Source: Segniliparus sp051660745 (GTDB lineage Bacteria; Actinomycetota; Actinomycetes; Mycobacteriales; Mycobacteriaceae). Taken from it: 64,000 bases of DNA. Within the stretch, counting starts at the first letter, position 1, and each line of letters begins with the position of its first letter. The stretch covers positions 1-64,000 of the forward strand of contig NZ_JBOFQF010000038.1 of NCBI RefSeq assembly GCF_051660745.1, in the 5' to 3' direction. Positions 50,186 to 58,593 of the stretch are shown here, piece by piece. The notes under the pieces were generated by a model that made no database searches, was not told the DNA's origin, and saw only the letters and a list, made by a program, of their open reading frames with translations. Made by a program: the position numbers and the translations under genes.

Positions 50186-50731
50186 CTAGTCGCGGTCCTC
50201 GTCGTCTCCGTAGTTGCCGAATCGTCGAGTCGAGCCGCCCCAGTCGTCGCTTCGGGAGGCGCTGGGGGACTCCCCCTCTTCTTCCTCCTCGTCCCAACTG
50301 TGCTTGGCCGACCTCGCGGAGACGGGCTCGGGCGTGTTCTCCGACTCGGACTCGTCTTCGTCGTCCCAGCGCTGTGGACGACGATAGGGCTCGGATTCCT
50401 CCTCCTCGTCGTGACTGGCTCCGAAACTGCGCGTCGAGTCGTCATCGCGCATAGCTCGGCGGACCGGCTTGCTCGCCTCGGGCTCGTCCTCTTCGAGGTT
50501 GCCGAATTTCTGCCCGCCGCCGGACCAGTCTTGCTCCGCTTGCCTCTGGGCTTCAGATTTCGAATCCTCGATACGCTCGTTGATCTCCTCGATCTTCTCC
50601 TCAACGGCCTGGTCGAGCTTGTCTTGGCTGGCTTTGACCGTGTCCAAGGCCTGGATTGTTTCTGCCGAGAGCCGCTGAACAGTTTCGTGGTAGCGCCGTC
50701 GCTTTGCGAGCAGCTGTTCGAGCACGTTCAT
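50186..50731 (-). CDS. Coiled-coil, acidic low-complexity protein
   Basis: 181 residues. Residues 1-70 form a predicted coiled coil (LEQLLAKRRRYHETVQRLS, AVEEKIEEINERIEDSKSE). The rest is acidic and disordered (Glu/Asp/Ser-rich, e.g. WDEEEEEGESPSASRSDDW). AGGAGG sits before ATG 50731, and the gene starts 15 bases after the large protein stops, so they are co-translated. Could be a chaperone or adaptor for the large ESX-like protein; that is inference. Confidence 0.6.
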   Translation of the reverse strand: MNVLEQLLAKRRRYHETVQRLSAETIQALDTVKASQDKLDQAVEEKIEEINERIEDSKSEAQRQAEQDWSGGGQKFGNLEEDEPEASKPVRRAMRDDDSTRSFGASHDEEEESEPYRRPQRWDDEDESESENTPEPVSARSAKHSWDEEEEEGESPSASRSDDWGGSTRRFGNYGDDEDRD

Positions 50732-50746
50732 GTTGTCCTCCTGGTT

Positions 50747-53263
50747 TTATTCGAACCCGGTGAGATGGCCTTGGCCGCCAGCGCTGGCTCCGACTTGGCG
50801 GACGTTGGCTTGGACCTCGAAGTCGCCGTGGTCGTTGCTGGCCTGCTTGTGGACAGCGCCGTCGTTGCTGGCGGCGGCGGGAGCGTGCCCCATTCCTGCG
50901 GGCGCGGTGGCGAGAGTAGGGCTGGCTTGGGCGAGAGGGGCGGCGTGCTGCGTGCTGGCGGCAGGGCCGGAGCTCAGGGACGCGCCAGCTGGGGACGCCC
51001 CGGCGGGCTTGTGCTCGCCGTCTTTGTCCTTCTTGTCGTCTGCGGCTTCGCCGTCTTTGTCTTCCTGGTCCGAGCCGTCCTCGTCGCCGTCTTGTTTGTC
51101 TTCCTCGTCCTTGTCTTCGTCGTCTTTCTTGTCTTTTTCATCTTTGTCTTTGTCTTTGTCCTGCTGCTGTTGCTGCTGGGCGGCTTGGGTGGCGGCTTGG
51201 ATGATTTGCCCGATGCTGCCCATCAGCCCCTGCAGGGCTCCGCCGAGCGCGGAGCCGAGGCCGCTGACTGCTTCGCCGAGTGATTTCCCGACCTCGCCGA
51301 GTGATTTCCCGACCTCGCCGAGCGCCTTTCCGATATCCCCGGCCCCGCCGCCGGAACCAGAACCTCCCGACCCCCCGGTTCCGGAGCCGACATCGCTCCC
51401 GCCGCTGGAGAGGTCAGACGCGGCAGGCGTCCCGCCGCCGGTTCCGCCGCCGCCGGTCCCACCACCTCCGGTTCCGCCGCCTCCCGTCCCGCCGCCGCCG
51501 GTTCCGCCGCCGCCGGTCCCGTTGGAGTATTTATCGCCATCAGTGCCGCTGAGCGCCTCTTTCAGGGTGTCGTAACCTTGTCCGACGGAATCCACAAAGG
51601 CGTCATGCATACGGTTCATGTATCTGCAAACAAGGTCGATGTCTTGCACGCAACTGATGAGATCGCTCTTCACATACGACGCGGCGTGGTACTCCTCGGC
51701 GTGGTACTGCGCGTATTTCGGCACGCCCATGTCCGCGAGGTCGCCCGCGGCGTCTTGTCCTAGTTTTCGCACACCTGCCTCGTCGGACTCGACCTGGGGG
51801 TTGGCGGGCTTTTGCTCGAACGCGCTGCCCATCGAGGCTCCCAAAGCCGCCCCGGCCACGGTGCCCGCAGGCCCAAGGACGGAACCGGCGACGCCACCGA
51901 TGACGCCGCAGACCACCTCGGGGTTGGTGGCGATGTCTTTCACTTCGTTCCAAACAGCGCCGACTGCGTCGCCGACCGCGTCCATAGCGGCGTCCATCAA
52001 GCCTGACTGGTCCTTCTCGTAGCCTTTTTTAGCCTTCAAGTAGCCAGCGATGTCTTTGGCGCTCACGCCCTTCCCGCTCGGGTCGAAATCGAAAGACTTG
52101 TCGCTCCGCATGTCGACGCCATGGTGTTCGCTCTTCTTATGGAAAGAAGGACATTTCCACTGCATGACAGCGATACCGCTGGAGATTCGCAAATCAAAAT
52201 CAGAATTGTTGTTCTTGATGTAGTCGCTTGCGAGCTTGGTCGCGCTTTCCCCGATGGCGTCGCGTTTCTGCTCAAGAGCGTCCACGATGTCGTCGCCCAC
52301 GTCGTTCACGGCTGTTGCCTTGCTGTGGAGATGCGTCAGGTTCTCCTGAGTCAGCTGATGGTCTTGGTCGAAGCGCTCGCTCGCGGCCTTTTGCGCGTTG
52401 TCCGCCCAAGACGATTCTATGCTCGACATGTTGCTTTTCAGCTCGTCTTGGGCGGCTTTGTAATTACCGTGCGCGTCCAGAAGGATTTTCGAGGCGTCCC
52501 AAATAGCGGCAAGATTGATATCTTTTCCGGATTCGTACCAGCTCTTGACTTTGTCGATGTTGTCGTACTCTTCGTTCCATTGAATGCCGTTGGCATTGAG
52601 CGCGCCTTTGTTCGCCACACGAGACTTGATGTAGCCGTAGAGCACCTCGAGGACGTCGACGTCGCCACCCCATACGGAAGACTTGGTGGGGGTGAGGACA
52701 TCGGCCCCAGTCTTGTATTTGCCGTGTTCCGTCTGCCTGTCGTAGTCGGTCTTGCCGCCGCCGTCGTCCGGATTGAGATCGTCCGCGGGGGATTCGTCGT
52801 CGCCGTCGTATCCGTCACCGTCGTCGTTGTGGCCGCTGCCGCTGTCATAGTCGCCATCGTCATTGCCACGGCCCCCGTCGTTCTTGTCGCCACCGCCTGT
52901 GCCGATGCTGATATTGGGGTCGTAGTGTTTGCTCTGGTCGCGGTTGTCGGTGTGGTGCCTGCTGTGGTCGCGGTTGTCGTTGTATTGCCTGTGGTCGCGA
53001 TTGTCGTTGTAGTGGTTGCTCTGGTCGCGGTTGTCGGTGTGCTGGGAGTTGTGATGGCCGCTTTGCTGCTGGTTGGTTTGGTTTTGGCGGCTCCCGTCGC
53101 CCGCGTGCTGGTGCTGCCGTTGATCTTGCTGGGTGCTGCCGTTGGAGCCATGCCCGTGCCTGTCGTCGCGGCGCTCGTGAGGGGTGCGGTGCTTGCCTTT
53201 CTTGAGAGGCGGCTTGCGCACGGCTCCGCTTGTTGGCAGCTCTTCAAAACCTTCAAAAAACAT
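50747..53263 (-). CDS. Large ESX-substrate-like repeat protein, 838 aa
   Basis: In order: a Q/H/N-rich disordered region with four DNRD-type repeats (about 77-115); acidic/Gly linker (116-180); a helical region (about 240-350) with SMSSIESSWADNA-like WXG100 character around Trp286; a Cys-bearing stretch; a Gly-zipper hydrophobic segment (GVIGGVAGSVLGPAGTVAGA, about 453-472) of the kind that inserts in membranes; a helical segment with two Cys; GGGGT x6 (583-612); GEVGKSL x2; poly-Q; Lys/Asp-rich tail (702-753); Ala-rich end. ATG 53263 is preceded by GGGAAAAG. Export by type VII is inferred. Function unknown. Confidence 0.6.
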   Translation of the reverse strand: MFFEGFEELPTSGAVRKPPLKKGKHRTPHERRDDRHGHGSNGSTQQDQRQHQHAGDGSRQNQTNQQQSGHHNSQHTDNRDQSNHYNDNRDHRQYNDNRDHSRHHTDNRDQSKHYDPNISIGTGGGDKNDGGRGNDDGDYDSGSGHNDDGDGYDGDDESPADDLNPDDGGGKTDYDRQTEHGKYKTGADVLTPTKSSVWGGDVDVLEVLYGYIKSRVANKGALNANGIQWNEEYDNIDKVKSWYESGKDINLAAIWDASKILLDAHGNYKAAQDELKSNMSSIESSWADNAQKAASERFDQDHQLTQENLTHLHSKATAVNDVGDDIVDALEQKRDAIGESATKLASDYIKNNNSDFDLRISSGIAVMQWKCPSFHKKSEHHGVDMRSDKSFDFDPSGKGVSAKDIAGYLKAKKGYEKDQSGLMDAAMDAVGDAVGAVWNEVKDIATNPEVVCGVIGGVAGSVLGPAGTVAGAALGASMGSAFEQKPANPQVESDEAGVRKLGQDAAGDLADMGVPKYAQYHAEEYHAASYVKSDLISCVQDIDLVCRYMNRMHDAFVDSVGQGYDTLKEALSGTDGDKYSNGTGGGGTGGGGTGGGGTGGGGTGGGGTGGGTPAASDLSSGGSDVGSGTGGSGGSGSGGGAGDIGKALGEVGKSLGEVGKSLGEAVSGLGSALGGALQGLMGSIGQIIQAATQAAQQQQQQDKDKDKDEKDKKDDEDKDEEDKQDGDEDGSDQEDKDGEAADDKKDKDGEHKPAGASPAGASLSSGPAASTQHAAPLAQASPTLATAPAGMGHAPAAASNDGAVHKQASNDHGDFEVQANVRQVGASAGGQGHLTGFE
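51278..51319. repeat. 21-bp tandem repeat x2 (GEVGKSL)
   Basis: Two perfect 21-bp units (51278-51298, 51299-51319) inside the large ESX-like gene, each encoding one GEVGKSL heptad of an amphipathic stretch. Confidence 0.9.
51428..51519. repeat. 15-bp tandem repeat x6 (GGGGT linker)
   Basis: Six units of about 15 bp encoding GGGGT in the large ESX-like protein. The units differ at third positions (ccg/cct/cca), so the peptide is kept while the DNA drifts. It is a flexible linker between the helical part and the Lys/Asp-rich tail. Confidence 0.9.
52919..53035. repeat. Four-copy DNRD tandem repeat
   Basis: Four units of 27-30 bp sharing TGGTCGCGGTTGTCG-type cores encode DNRDQSNHYN, DNRDHRQYN, DNRDHSRHHT and DNRDQSKHY. 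Unit lengths differ by one codon, so copy number may vary between strains. Confidence 0.88.
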
Positions 53264-53307
53264 TACTTTTCCCAATTCCCCAGTCCTCTCTCAGTCCCTG
53301 CGCGCGC

Positions 53308-53631
53308 TCAGAGCTTCCCGTCGGGTATTTCTGTGTTCTTCAAGTTGTCCGCATGGGTTTCATCGGTGCCCTGGTAGGTGTCCACCGCAAAGTGCAGGTT
53401 GTTGCCGTAGTTTTTATGGTTTTTCGCGAGTCCTCGCCAGGGGTCTTGCACTATTGGAATAGTCTTTTGAAGCGCTTCCCCGTGCTCCTGCCAGTACTCC
53501 CCGACAACCGAGCTGCCCAAGTTGATATTGTCCATCCGGTCGGTGACGGAGTCAACGTGCTCGCTCGCCTTGTGAAACTTGTCCCCGTGCTTGCGAACCC
53601 CGTCGGGGTCCGACATCTTTACCCATGACAT
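53308..53631 (-). CDS. EspC-like type VII secretion target, YxxxD motif
   Basis: 107 residues, helix-turn-helix pattern. VRKHGDKFHKASEHVDSVTDRM is helix 1, and GSSVVGEYWQEHGEALQKT has Trp47 near the turn. The C-terminal HFAVDTYQGTDETHADNL contains the export motif YQGTD at 86-90. Size and pattern fit ESX substrates of the EspC/WXG100-related family. GGAAGGAAAC precedes ATG 53631. It lies 45 bases before the large ESX-like gene and is probably its secretion partner (inference). Confidence 0.7.
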   Translation of the reverse strand: MSWVKMSDPDGVRKHGDKFHKASEHVDSVTDRMDNINLGSSVVGEYWQEHGEALQKTIPIVQDPWRGLAKNHKNYGNNLHFAVDTYQGTDETHADNLKNTEIPDGKL

Positions 53632-53707
53632 CGTTGTTTCCTTCCCTCGGTCCCTACAATCCGTCAGTGCTGTGCTGTTGTCCGTGTCGTCGTGTGCTGT
53701 GCGCGCC

Positions 53708-53983
53708 TCATGAGTCGTCCGCAGCCCCCTTCTTCGGCGGCTGCCGATGGGAGCGGTCGTCCGCGCCGTCGCGCTTTGGGAAGAACAAGTCCTCGGGGTT
53801 GACCTCGAGCCACTCGGCGACCTTGTCGATCTCGTCCACCCGCCATGTGCGGCGGTTCCCCAGCAGATCGGTCATGGCCCGCGAGCTCACCCCGAGAGCC
53901 TCCGCGGCCTCCGACCGCGTCAACTGGAGCCTGGCCAGGTGTCCCCGGATCTCCAGGCTCACAGTTTCGTTGAGCTCTCCCAT
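53708..53983 (-). CDS. XRE-family helix-turn-helix regulator
   Basis: 91 residues. LEIRGHLARLQLTRSEAAEALGVSSRAMTDLLGNRRTWRVDEIDKVAEWLEVNPEDLFFP is a complete lambda-repressor-type HTH. A basic/acidic tail follows. ATG 53983 has TATTGT six bases upstream on the minus strand, so it has its own leaderless promoter. It is the first gene of the ESX-like cluster in the transcription direction and probably regulates it. Confidence 0.82.
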   Translation of the reverse strand: MGELNETVSLEIRGHLARLQLTRSEAAEALGVSSRAMTDLLGNRRTWRVDEIDKVAEWLEVNPEDLFFPKRDGADDRSHRQPPKKGAADDS

Positions 53984-54052
53984 ATAGGCACAATATCACG
54001 CGTTTCGGCAAGTGGCACGAGCCGAGAGGCCAGAGACCCGTGAGTATGCGCG

Positions 54053-55084
54053 CTACTCGCGGTCCTCGCCGGAGCCGTTCGCGTCTGCCTGTGCTTGTTT
54101 GAGCTTGTCCGCTGGATCGCCCGCGCTTTGCGGGTTCAATTTGTGCTCGACCGGGCCCACTCCTGGGGCGGGCAGCCGGTCCGGGCCGATGTCGTCGATG
54201 CTGCCTTTGGCAGTGCCTTGGTCGGGCGGGGATGCGCCCGACTGGCCGGCTCCCCCTTTCGGGGGCCCGCCGCTCTCGGGCGGGGGCGTGTCGGGCCCCT
54301 GGTCGGCGGGGTCCTGGTCGTCAGGGGCGGCCGATGGCGGCGGAGGGGGAGGTTGGTCCTTGTTCCGGATGCAGGCGGTCTGCTCGGGGTCGTTCGTCTG
54401 CGGGCAGGGCCCCGGGCCGGGCGAGGCCGCCAGCTTGCCGGTGCTCGTGCCTGAACTGTACCGGTACGTGGAGTCCTGCGGGTCGTAGTGCAGGTCGCCG
54501 TGCGCGAGCTGCTCGGCCTTCAGTCCGAGCCGGGCTGTGGCCTCGGCGAAGAGCCGCAGGTCTTCGTCGCTCACGCCGGGATGCGGCTTCGGGACGAAGC
54601 AGCCCCCGGGCGCCTCGCGCATGGTCCTCTGCGCTTTCGCGATCTTCGCTCGGGCCTCGGCGAGGCTGCCCGCCTTGGCCAGCTCGTCCGCGATGTTCTC
54701 CAGCACGACCACGAGGTTGATCCGCGCGGTGCAGCCTTCTTCCGGGTCGGCGAGGGCGGTGGCTTGGTCGAATTCCCGCTCCGCGTCGGGCAGGCGCCCT
54801 TCGAGGACGTAGGCGTCGCCCTCGGCGAGGTGGGCTTTCCACGGCTCGATCTCGTTGAAGCCAAGGAGGCTCCTGGCCTTGTCGTGCAGGCCCGGCACGT
54901 CTTGGCGGTCGAAGCGCTCCGCCGCGTCCCGCCCGCTGGTGTAGGCCCAGAACAAGTAGCCCGAGGCCATGAGCGCGAGCGCCACCAGCGGCGAGGAGAG
55001 CGCGAGCAACCGCCTGCGCGCGAGGGAGCGGCGCGGGGCTTTGGTGAAGTACGCGCGCACGCGCAGGGCGCCCTGCCGGATCAC
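54053..55084 (-). CDS. Membrane-anchored TPR-like protein of the MoxR operon
   Basis: 343 residues. A basic N-terminus precedes one membrane helix (LLALSSPLVALALMASGYLFWAYTS). A helical TPR-like region follows (AHLAEGDAYVLEGRLPDAEREFDQATAL, NLVVVLENIADELAKAGSLAEARAKIAKAQRTM), then a Pro-rich disordered tail. In MoxR-vWA operons a Bat-type TPR protein often fills this place. ATG at 55084 overlaps the preceding vWA gene stop by four bases; last gene of the operon. Confidence 0.72.
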   Translation of the reverse strand: MIRQGALRVRAYFTKAPRRSLARRRLLALSSPLVALALMASGYLFWAYTSGRDAAERFDRQDVPGLHDKARSLLGFNEIEPWKAHLAEGDAYVLEGRLPDAEREFDQATALADPEEGCTARINLVVVLENIADELAKAGSLAEARAKIAKAQRTMREAPGGCFVPKPHPGVSDEDLRLFAEATARLGLKAEQLAHGDLHYDPQDSTYRYSSGTSTGKLAASPGPGPCPQTNDPEQTACIRNKDQPPPPPPSAAPDDQDPADQGPDTPPPESGGPPKGGAGQSGASPPDQGTAKGSIDDIGPDRLPAPGVGPVEHKLNPQSAGDPADKLKQAQADANGSGEDRE

Positions 55085-56112
55085 GCGGCCCCCCGCAGCT
55101 GGTCCCGGCGGATCTCGCGGATCAGGAGGAACGCCTCGACGGCGAGGAGGGCGGCGGCGATCATGGCGAACACCCAGTAGTACTCGGCGCGAGCTGTCTG
55201 CTCGTCCATGGCCTGGTCGGATCTGGCGGGGGAGTGCTCGGGCGGGACCGGGACGACTGCGGCGATGGGGTCGCCGGGGCTGCGGTGCGAGTACGGCACG
55301 GACAGCTGCGCGGCGATTTGGCGCAGCACGCCCTCGTCGGGCGTGGCGACGAGCGGCCCGTCCGGGCCTTGGAGGTGGACCATCTGCCTGTCTTCCCCCC
55401 AGCGGTCGGGCACTTGCCCGCCTGCGGCGCTGCCGTAGCCGAGGACGGCTCCGCCCGAGACCAGCCCCGGCCCTGGGGCGAACGCCCCCTGGGGGACGGC
55501 TTGCCCGCGCCGCCCCTCGCCGAGGTAGAAGACCAGGCTGTGCGACCGGGGGTACTGCTGCTGTGCGACCTGGAGCCCCTGGTTGAGCAGGCCGCTCGCG
55601 GCGGTCGGGTCGACGCGGTCGATGGCCCCTTGGACGACTTGGAACGCGGAGTAGTTCTCGAGGAACGCCTCAAGGCTCCAGGTGTCGGCGGAGAGCGGCC
55701 AGTCCACCCGCGCGGCGGCGCTGAACGCGATGACGCTGAAGTTCGCGTGCGGGAACTGGTGCACGATGGCTTTGAGGTCCGCGCGGATGCCGACCATGCG
55801 GTAGTCGTGCTTGGGGCCGAAGTCGTCGACCCACGAGTTGGGCGAGCGGTCCACCACGAGGAAGATGTTGAGCTGCGGGTCGTCCGACGGCGCGGCGACC
55901 GGGGGCGGTTTCGACAGCTCCTGGCGGGTGTGGTGCGAGCCGGGGCGCAGCGCCGCGACGAAGACGCACAGGATCGCGAGGGTGAGCGCTCCCCAGCGCA
56001 GCAGCACGCCCGTGAGCCGTCCGCCGGATTTGTGGACCAAGAGGTGGTAGAGGGTGAACACCCGCAGCGCGAGCACCACGAGGGCGGCGGCTGCCACGAG
56101 GCCCGCGCTCAT
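55081..56112 (-). CDS. vWA-type membrane protein of the MoxR operon (Bat-like)
   Basis: 343 residues. N-terminal membrane helices (AAAALVVLALRVFTLYHLL, LRWGALTLAILCVFVAAL), a vWA-like domain beginning LNIFLVVDRSPNSWVDD with the loop FSVIAFSAAARVDWPLS, and a C-terminal helix (YYWVFAMIAAALLAVEAFLLI). In place of the usual DxSxS metal-site motif the sequence reads DRSPN, so metal binding is doubtful. Start ATG 56112 inside the next gene's end (four-base overlap). Confidence 0.78.
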   Translation of the reverse strand: MSAGLVAAAALVVLALRVFTLYHLLVHKSGGRLTGVLLRWGALTLAILCVFVAALRPGSHHTRQELSKPPPVAAPSDDPQLNIFLVVDRSPNSWVDDFGPKHDYRMVGIRADLKAIVHQFPHANFSVIAFSAAARVDWPLSADTWSLEAFLENYSAFQVVQGAIDRVDPTAASGLLNQGLQVAQQQYPRSHSLVFYLGEGRRGQAVPQGAFAPGPGLVSGGAVLGYGSAAGGQVPDRWGEDRQMVHLQGPDGPLVATPDEGVLRQIAAQLSVPYSHRSPGDPIAAVVPVPPEHSPARSDQAMDEQTARAEYYWVFAMIAAALLAVEAFLLIREIRRDQLRGAA

Positions 56113-57176
56113 CGCCGGACCACCGCCAAACACAGCGAGAGGAGGATGGCGAAGCCGACGGCGAGCCCGAGGACCAGCGACGGGTCGTCCGCTTCGCGCT
56201 CCTGCGCCACAGGCTCGGCGCCTGCGGGCAGGTCGGGGAGGTTGGCGCGGATCTGGTCGAGCGCGCCCGCCAGCGCGCTCGGGCTGGCGGACTCGGCGAA
56301 CGCGAAGAACTTCCCTCCGGAAACCTCGGTCTCGGTTTGCGCGACGCCGTGCGGCTGGTTGTCGGGGTCTGCGCCCGGTTCCACGTCGATGACGTTGATC
56401 TGGGCTTTCGCCTCTTGCACGAGCTGGGCGAGCGCGCCGGAGGAATAGGCGGTGCGGGCTCCGGGGCCGGGGCTCTCGTTGGTCGGGCCGAGGTAGACCA
56501 CCGAGCGCCGCCGCCCGGAGGGGCTGGCGTGGTCGGGGAACCCGAGCACGCAGCTTGCCAGGGCGTCGATGAAATTGGCGCGGTAGTCGGTGTAGCGCAC
56601 GCCTCGGGAGAACGCGTCCTGCAAGTCCGCGAAGGACTTGGTCTCCTGCTCGGTGAGCTGCCTGCCCGCCGCCGCTTCGGCGGAGAGCTTCGCGAGGCTT
56701 GCGAAGCCGCGGAGCCTGCCGTTCACGAAGGCGTGGTCCGCCGTCAGCGGTATGGCCCGCAGCGTGAGCGAGGTCAGCCCGATGCGCTGGTCGACAAACC
56801 CCGCCGATTGCGTCTGGTAGTACGACAGGAAGGCCCCCGCCGCCGGGCTGGTGGCGGGGAGCCCGACGCACAGCATCACGTCGTCCGGGTGGTCTCGGTC
56901 GGGGCCGCTCGCCCGCTCCGCCGAGATCGGGCGGGCCGCCGCGTGCAGGGCGCAGCCCAGCAGGGCGAGCACGGCCAGCGCGGTCGCGACGAGCAGCGCC
57001 CGCTGGATCCGGACTGCGCTCACGTACTCGGGCAGCTCGGTGAGCCGCTCCACGTGCGCCAACGGGCGCAGCGCGGCACTGGCGGCGCGGCGCGGCGGGA
57101 GCAGCGCGGCGGCCAGCACGACTGCGAGGAGCAGCGCCCCGCCGATCTGCAGGACCAGCTCCCATCTCACTGCCAT
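56109..57176 (-). CDS. Membrane vWA-like protein of the MoxR operon
   Basis: 355 residues. Two N-terminal membrane helices (LVLQIGGALLLAVVLAAALL, ALLVATALAVLALLGCAL), an extracytoplasmic domain with RRRSVVYLGPTNESPGPGARTAYSSGALAQLVQEAKAQINVIDVEPGADPD, typical of a degraded vWA fold, and a C-terminal helix (LVLGLAVGFAILLSLCLAV). It likely heterodimerises with the neighbouring vWA protein. ATG at 57176; both ends overlap neighbours by a few bases. Confidence 0.75.
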   Translation of the reverse strand: MAVRWELVLQIGGALLLAVVLAAALLPPRRAASAALRPLAHVERLTELPEYVSAVRIQRALLVATALAVLALLGCALHAAARPISAERASGPDRDHPDDVMLCVGLPATSPAAGAFLSYYQTQSAGFVDQRIGLTSLTLRAIPLTADHAFVNGRLRGFASLAKLSAEAAAGRQLTEQETKSFADLQDAFSRGVRYTDYRANFIDALASCVLGFPDHASPSGRRRSVVYLGPTNESPGPGARTAYSSGALAQLVQEAKAQINVIDVEPGADPDNQPHGVAQTETEVSGGKFFAFAESASPSALAGALDQIRANLPDLPAGAEPVAQEREADDPSLVLGLAVGFAILLSLCLAVVRR

Positions 57177-57649
57177 CGGGCGAGCACCTCCTTCGCCGTG
57201 GTGGCGGCGCCTGCCACGTCCGGCTGCTCGCCCGGGGCGAACTGTCCGGAGTAGAGGGTTTTGACGGCGGCGGCGGCCTCGGCGATGTTGCTCTCGGAGA
57301 ACTCGGCGAGCACCATCCGGGAAGCGGGCTCCCCGGTCCAGAGCTGCAAGAACAGGCGCAGGGCGCGGCTGATCTCGCCGTGGGCGGCCCGGCTGGAGAG
57401 CTGCCCCCGCTGGTGGCGCGCGACGGTGTCGTCGATAGACCGGGCGAATGTGCGCTTGAGCAGCCGCAGCGTGAATCCGCGCAGCATTGGCGCGCGGCGC
57501 AGCCGCTCGACCGGCAGCGTCCACACGTACAGCCCGGCGACCCAGCCGACGGCAAGGGCGGCGAGCACCACGGCCAGCGCCAGCCACAGCGCGGAGTACG
57601 GCACCGGCGGCAGCACCAGCCGCAGCCGTTCGACGTCCTCAGCTCCCAT
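57167..57649 (-). CDS. Small membrane protein of the MoxR operon
   Basis: 160 residues. One membrane helix (LWLALAVVLAALAVGWVAGLYVW) and a helical cytoplasmic part (DDTVARHQRGQLSSRAAHGEISRALRLFLQLWTGE). The position between DUF58 and vWA genes is that of DUF4381-like proteins in MoxR operons. It overlaps the upstream gene by 11 bp and the downstream one by 10 bp, so translation is coupled. Confidence 0.72.
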   Translation of the reverse strand: MGAEDVERLRLVLPPVPYSALWLALAVVLAALAVGWVAGLYVWTLPVERLRRAPMLRGFTLRLLKRTFARSIDDTVARHQRGQLSSRAAHGEISRALRLFLQLWTGEPASRMVLAEFSESNIAEAAAAVKTLYSGQFAPGEQPDVAGAATTAKEVLARWQ

Positions 57650-58574
57650 GGCCGCTCCGGCGCAGCAAGGCGGTGAGCTCTTTGCGCAGGTGGGCCGTGC
57701 TGTCCACGCGGACGGCCCGCACGGCGCAGGCGGCGAGGAAATCGGCGAGCTGCGCCTCCCGCCGCTCCTCCGCGCGGCGGTACGCGGCGAGCACTTTGCG
57801 GCCGAGCGCCTCTTGGCGCAAAAGCGCCCGCCCGGTCTCCACGTCGTACCCGTCGCCCGCGCCGGGGGAGAGGACCGGGGCGTCGCGGATGACGACCCAG
57901 TACAGGTCGTGCCGGGCCGCGATCCCGCGCAGCTGCGCGACGAGCTGCTCCTGCGCGGGGCAGTCCCCGCCGAAGCTCGGCTCGCCGGAGACGAGGACGA
58001 CGACGTAGCGTTTGCGGAAGTTGCGCTCCACATACGCGAGCTGCACGGCGAGGCTGCCCTTCGCGGCGTGGTCGAGGTCGTGCCCGGCCACGCGGGAGAG
58101 GATGTGCTCGACATGCGCCTCGCCCCGCCCCGGCGGCATCCTCGCCGAGCCGCGGGCGTCCCCGTAGACGAGGCCGATCTCGTCGCCCTTCGCGATGCTG
58201 ACCAGGCCCATCATGCCCATGGCGTTCACCGCGACGTCGCGTTTGGTCTCGCCGGACGGGGCGAGGGCGGCCATGGACCGGCTCACGTCCACGACGAGGA
58301 GGACTTTGTGCTGGCGCAGCGAGATGAAACGCTTCACGAGCAGGTTGGGGGGGCCTCCCGCTTGCGGGGGAGCGCTTCGGGCGGTGGCCTTCCAGTCGAT
58401 GTCGCGGACGTCGTCGCCCGGCACGTACGGGCGAAGGTCGTCGAACTCCTGGCTGCGGCCGTGGAACAGGGAGAGGTGCCCGCCGTCGAGGAGGCCCCTG
58501 GCCTTCCCCGTGGGGCCGACCAGTTTCTGCCCCGCCAGCACCTGCGCGCGGACCCGCTGCAGCAGTGCCCCCAT
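57639..58574 (-). CDS. DUF58 protein (vWA-related) with an in-frame insertion
   Basis: 311 residues. GRSQEFDDLRPYVPGDDVRDIDWKATAR is the DUF58 signature, then HKVLLVVDVSRSMAAL with the intact MIDAS DVSRS. Between TAR and LLVKRF there is an extra SAPPQAGGPPN (about 67-77). Its DNA is the 20-bp core of the dispersed repeat on the minus strand (58354-58373), so it is probably a repeat-derived insertion tolerated in a loop. Works with the MoxR ATPase. ATG 58574, 19 bases after the MoxR stop. Confidence 0.88.
   Translation of the reverse strand: MGALLQRVRAQVLAGQKLVGPTGKARGLLDGGHLSLFHGRSQEFDDLRPYVPGDDVRDIDWKATARSAPPQAGGPPNLLVKRFISLRQHKVLLVVDVSRSMAALAPSGETKRDVAVNAMGMMGLVSIAKGDEIGLVYGDARGSARMPPGRGEAHVEHILSRVAGHDLDHAAKGSLAVQLAYVERNFRKRYVVVLVSGEPSFGGDCPAQEQLVAQLRGIAARHDLYWVVIRDAPVLSPGAGDGYDVETGRALLRQEALGRKVLAAYRRAEERREAQLADFLAACAVRAVRVDSTAHLRKELTALLRRSGHGS
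58354..58373 (-). repeat. Dispersed-repeat core inside the DUF58 gene
   Basis: The reverse complement of these 20 bases equals the core GCTCCCCCGCAAGCGGGAGG found at 26881-26900 and 29729-29748. Flanking similarity extends a few bases only. It encodes the APPQAGG part of a segment not expected in the family. Confidence 0.85.
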
Positions 58575-58593
58575 CAGCGCCCTCCCGGCCCGC

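Noticed and set aside
51428..53035. Possible CRISPR or satellite array
   Set aside because: The repeats are in frame, of codon-multiple length and encode low-complexity protein; there are no unique spacers of constant length.
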